Assembly: GCA_944358655.1 (NCBI GenBank)
Contig: CALVRO010000016.1
Location: 1-32,418 of the forward strand
Direction: 5' to 3'
DNA length: 32,418 bases
Source: an uncultured Clostridia bacterium
GTDB taxonomy: Bacteria; Bacillota; Clostridia; Christensenellales; Borkfalkiaceae
The notes under the pieces are model-generated. The model made no database searches and was not told the origin of the DNA. It saw only the letters and a list, made by a program, of their open reading frames with translations. Shown here piece by piece: positions 31,166-32,418 of the stretch. Made by a program: the position numbers and the translations under genes. Position 1 is the stretch's first letter, and each line of letters starts with the position of its first letter.

Positions 31166-32053
31166 TTACTTCGGGATAGTTGCGTTGCAAATGAATATCC
31201 TGCACCTTTCGGGGTCGTCCGCGCTGTATGTTACGGAAACTCTGTCGCCCGGGGAGGGGGAGGAGGAGAGAAAGTTGGAGCGCCTCTTGCAGGTGTAAGT
31301 TTTGCCGTCCGCGCAAAATTCAAACGCCACCATATAGGGGAACAGCGCCCCGCCACGGGTGGTGGGCACGAGCGGCCGTCTGTTTATGTGTATGCACCAT
31401 ATCCTCTTTGCCGGAATCACCGTGCCCGTCGTCGTCCGAACGGTGCTCTTCCGCGTAGAGTTTTTGCCGTCGGCCTCATTGTTTGGCGCATATCTGCCGC
31501 CGAATTGCCTGCGCGCCGCGCGCGTAGCCCTGCGCACGAACCTCGTTTTTGCGGCCGTGTATGCGTCGCGGTCGTGTTCGAATTTGCGCCACAACTTCAT
31601 CTTCATCGCCTCATACTTCCGCGCCTTTGCGGGGTGCGCGTTTAGGTAGTCCCTGAAATACAGCTCGTCGTTGTCGCCCTCGTACCTAAGGTGTAAATGA
31701 TATACCTTATCGGCAAAACCGTCCTTTGTGTAGCCTTTGTTGAAGGATATCCTCGCCTCTTCGGCCGACATTCGTATATAGCCGCAACGCTCTATCTCCC
31801 GCGCGACGGCTTCCATGTCGCCGTTAAGGGGGATCTCCACAAGAATATCCACTATATTTTTCGCCCAAATACCGCCTATCGCCGTGCTGCCTATGTGGCT
31901 TATCCGAATTATAGAGCCCTCGGGCAGCGCGCCTTCAAGCTGCGCCTCGGCCTCTTTAAACAAGAGCGGCCACCTGTCGTCGGGCGGCACGAGCGCGATG
32001 GGGAACAGCTCCCACAGCTCTTCAAGCGACATATGGCAAAGTTCTTTAGTCAT
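31166..32053 (-). CDS. GrpB/UPF0157-family protein with DUF3592-like C-terminal extension
   Basis: 295 residues. The first ~195 match the GrpB (UPF0157) family, a nucleotidyltransferase-like fold of uncertain function: SHIGSTAIGGIWAKNIVDILVEI (52-74) and a later segment with YHLHLRYEGDNDELYFRDYLNAHP and YEAMKMKLW. GrpB proteins usually end near 170-190 residues. Here a basic linker is followed by about 90 extra residues (VAFEFCADGKTYTCKRR, PGDRVSVTYSADDPERCRIF) with the beta-rich pattern of DUF3592-type domains. AAGGAGG lies five bases before the ATG. The start codon overlaps the end of the recombinase frame by four bases. Its role is unknown, and the fusion could reflect an old read-through between two genes. 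Confidence 0.8.
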   Translation of the reverse strand: MTKELCHMSLEELWELFPIALVPPDDRWPLLFKEAEAQLEGALPEGSIIRISHIGSTAIGGIWAKNIVDILVEIPLNGDMEAVAREIERCGYIRMSAEEARISFNKGYTKDGFADKVYHLHLRYEGDNDELYFRDYLNAHPAKARKYEAMKMKLWRKFEHDRDAYTAAKTRFVRRATRAARRQFGGRYAPNNEADGKNSTRKSTVRTTTGTVIPAKRIWCIHINRRPLVPTTRGGALFPYMVAFEFCADGKTYTCKRRSNFLSSSPSPGDRVSVTYSADDPERCRIFICNATIPK

Positions 32054-32418
32054 TTTTCCTCCTTCTCAGAATAGTAGATAAGCACCCATAAAGGGTGCTT
32101 TTTGGTGCTTGTGATAAGCCGAAACCCCTGAAGGGGTCCCATCTGCCGTTTCCACCCTTCGGGCGGAGCCTCGGCAGAGCAGCTCTGCGTTCGCGCGGCA
32201 TAGCTTCGGGCATTCGCCCTCGCGCGAACTGTCAAGTCCTCCCTTAAAGCACAAATAAGCACCCATAAAGGGTGCTTTTTTGGTGCCCCGCATGAAAACA
32301 AAGTTGAACTTTTGAGTTCTGCAAGGCTTATTGTTTCTTCTTTACCGTTGGCGTTGTATATAATTTTTAAGTGGTCGTCATAAAGGTAAATTGCATTGAT
32401 AAAAGTATCTATTATCTT
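32050..32418 (-). CDS. Large serine recombinase, C-terminal fragment (runs off the window)
   Basis: Only the last 122 codons are in the window. The first 39 read KIIDTFINAIYLYDDHLKII and continue with NGKEETISLAELKSS, the characteristic C-terminal segment of large serine site-specific recombinases found in integrative elements of Firmicutes. That part is AT-rich, unlike the rest of the window. After about FSCGAPK the frame runs through the repeat/terminator region 32080-32281 (KKHPLWVLI appears twice) and stops only at 32050. The last ~80 residues are therefore probably not part of the original protein, or arose by repeat insertion. The catalytic serine domain lies outside the window. Confidence 0.75.
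   Translation of the reverse strand, partial: KIIDTFINAIYLYDDHLKIIYNANGKEETISLAELKSSTLFSCGAPKKHPLWVLICALREDLTVRARANARSYAARTQSCSAEAPPEGWKRQMGPLQGFRLITSTKKHPLWVLIYYSEKEEK
32080..32103. terminator. Terminator-like hairpin AAGCACCC, copy 1
   Basis: AAGCACCC pairs with GGGTGCTT around ATAAA and is followed by TTT on the plus strand. An identical hairpin is found at 32257-32281, 177 bp away. Confidence 0.6.
32257..32281. terminator. Terminator-like hairpin AAGCACCC, copy 2
   Basis: Same hairpin as 32080-32103 with a longer T-run on the plus strand. On the minus strand it follows the conserved end of the recombinase and is followed by TTATTTGT, so it may terminate that gene. Confidence 0.6.

Larger units (their letters stand above)
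32080..32287. repeat. Short direct repeats bracketing a hairpin-rich segment
   Basis: The block ATAAGCACCCATAAAGGGTG followed by CTTTTTGGTGC occurs at both ends in the same orientation. Between them lie smaller hairpins, including ACCCCTGAAGGGGT and a longer pair GTTCGCGCG/CGCGCGAAC. No gene is supported except the readthrough frame of the recombinase. Confidence 0.6.

Noticed and set aside
32066-32293. Small ORF with repeated KKAPFMGAYL peptides on the minus strand
   Set aside because: It is an alternate-frame translation of the duplicated AAGCACCC hairpin region.

Overview
The window looks like a piece of chromosome from a spore-forming, carbohydrate-degrading member of the Clostridia (Bacillota), probably an uncultured gut lineage. 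The reasons are the forespore and germination genes spoIIR, sleB and ypeB, strong Shine-Dalgarno sequences (AAAGGAGG type), GC-rich C/G-ending codons, large Gly/Ser/Asp-rich secreted enzymes, and glycoside hydrolase family 3 (GH3) enzymes with the inverted domain order described in ruminal and gut Clostridia. No species is assigned. Nothing here resembles a phage or plasmid except the last ~130 bases, which are AT-rich and encode the C-terminus of a large serine recombinase. The right edge is therefore probably the end of an integrated element.

Layout. 1-629: repeats. 630-2441 (-): GTP-dependent PEP carboxykinase with its own sigma-A promoter. 2575-3718: repeats, partly an inverted copy of 1-629. 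3741-6498 (-): spoIIR-sleB-ypeB operon behind a good forespore (sigma-F/G type) promoter. 6789-7132 (+): tRNA-Val, tRNA-Gly and tRNA-Cys with promoter and terminator. 7189-8057: repeats again, including an inverted copy of 3509-3740. 8181-8789 (+): TetR-family regulator. 8874-12928 (+): a membrane protein carrying a ribosomal-protein-L15-like C-terminal domain, a single-pass surface protein, and an MscS channel. 13407-22425 (+): a surface carbohydrate locus with two permuted GH3 enzymes, a carbohydrate-binding lipoprotein with InlB-type repeats, and a four-helix membrane protein. 22634-31090 (+): an apparent single operon of a LytTR/GHKL two-component system (kinase gene frameshifted as given), two SGNH-fold surface proteins, a small membrane protein, an MBOAT acyltransferase and an AMP-forming ligase. 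31166-32053 (-): GrpB-like protein with a C-terminal extension. 32050-32418 (-): recombinase C-terminus.

How it fits together. The most interesting unit is 22634-31090. Its parts match the activate / cross the membrane / transfer scheme of the Dlt system and alginate-type O-acylation (AMP ligase, MBOAT, SGNH protein). However, there are two divergent SGNH proteins fused to leucine-rich or InlB-type surface modules, no carrier protein gene, and a quorum-type two-component system at the front. An exact 11-base motif (TGCATTTCATG) occurs as a 21-bp-period direct repeat upstream of the first GH3 gene and again just upstream of the two-component operon promoter. This suggests, but does not prove, that one regulator links the carbohydrate locus and the acylation operon.

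The intergenic repeats are structured. One family has a constant heptamer (ATATCGA) separating palindromes that differ in sequence but keep pairing. A second has conserved flanks around variable hairpins. A third is a ~110-bp MITE-like element with 11-bp terminal inverted repeats. All of them sit between gene modules, often in inverted pairs. All coordinates and motifs were read by eye; no database or folding computation was run.
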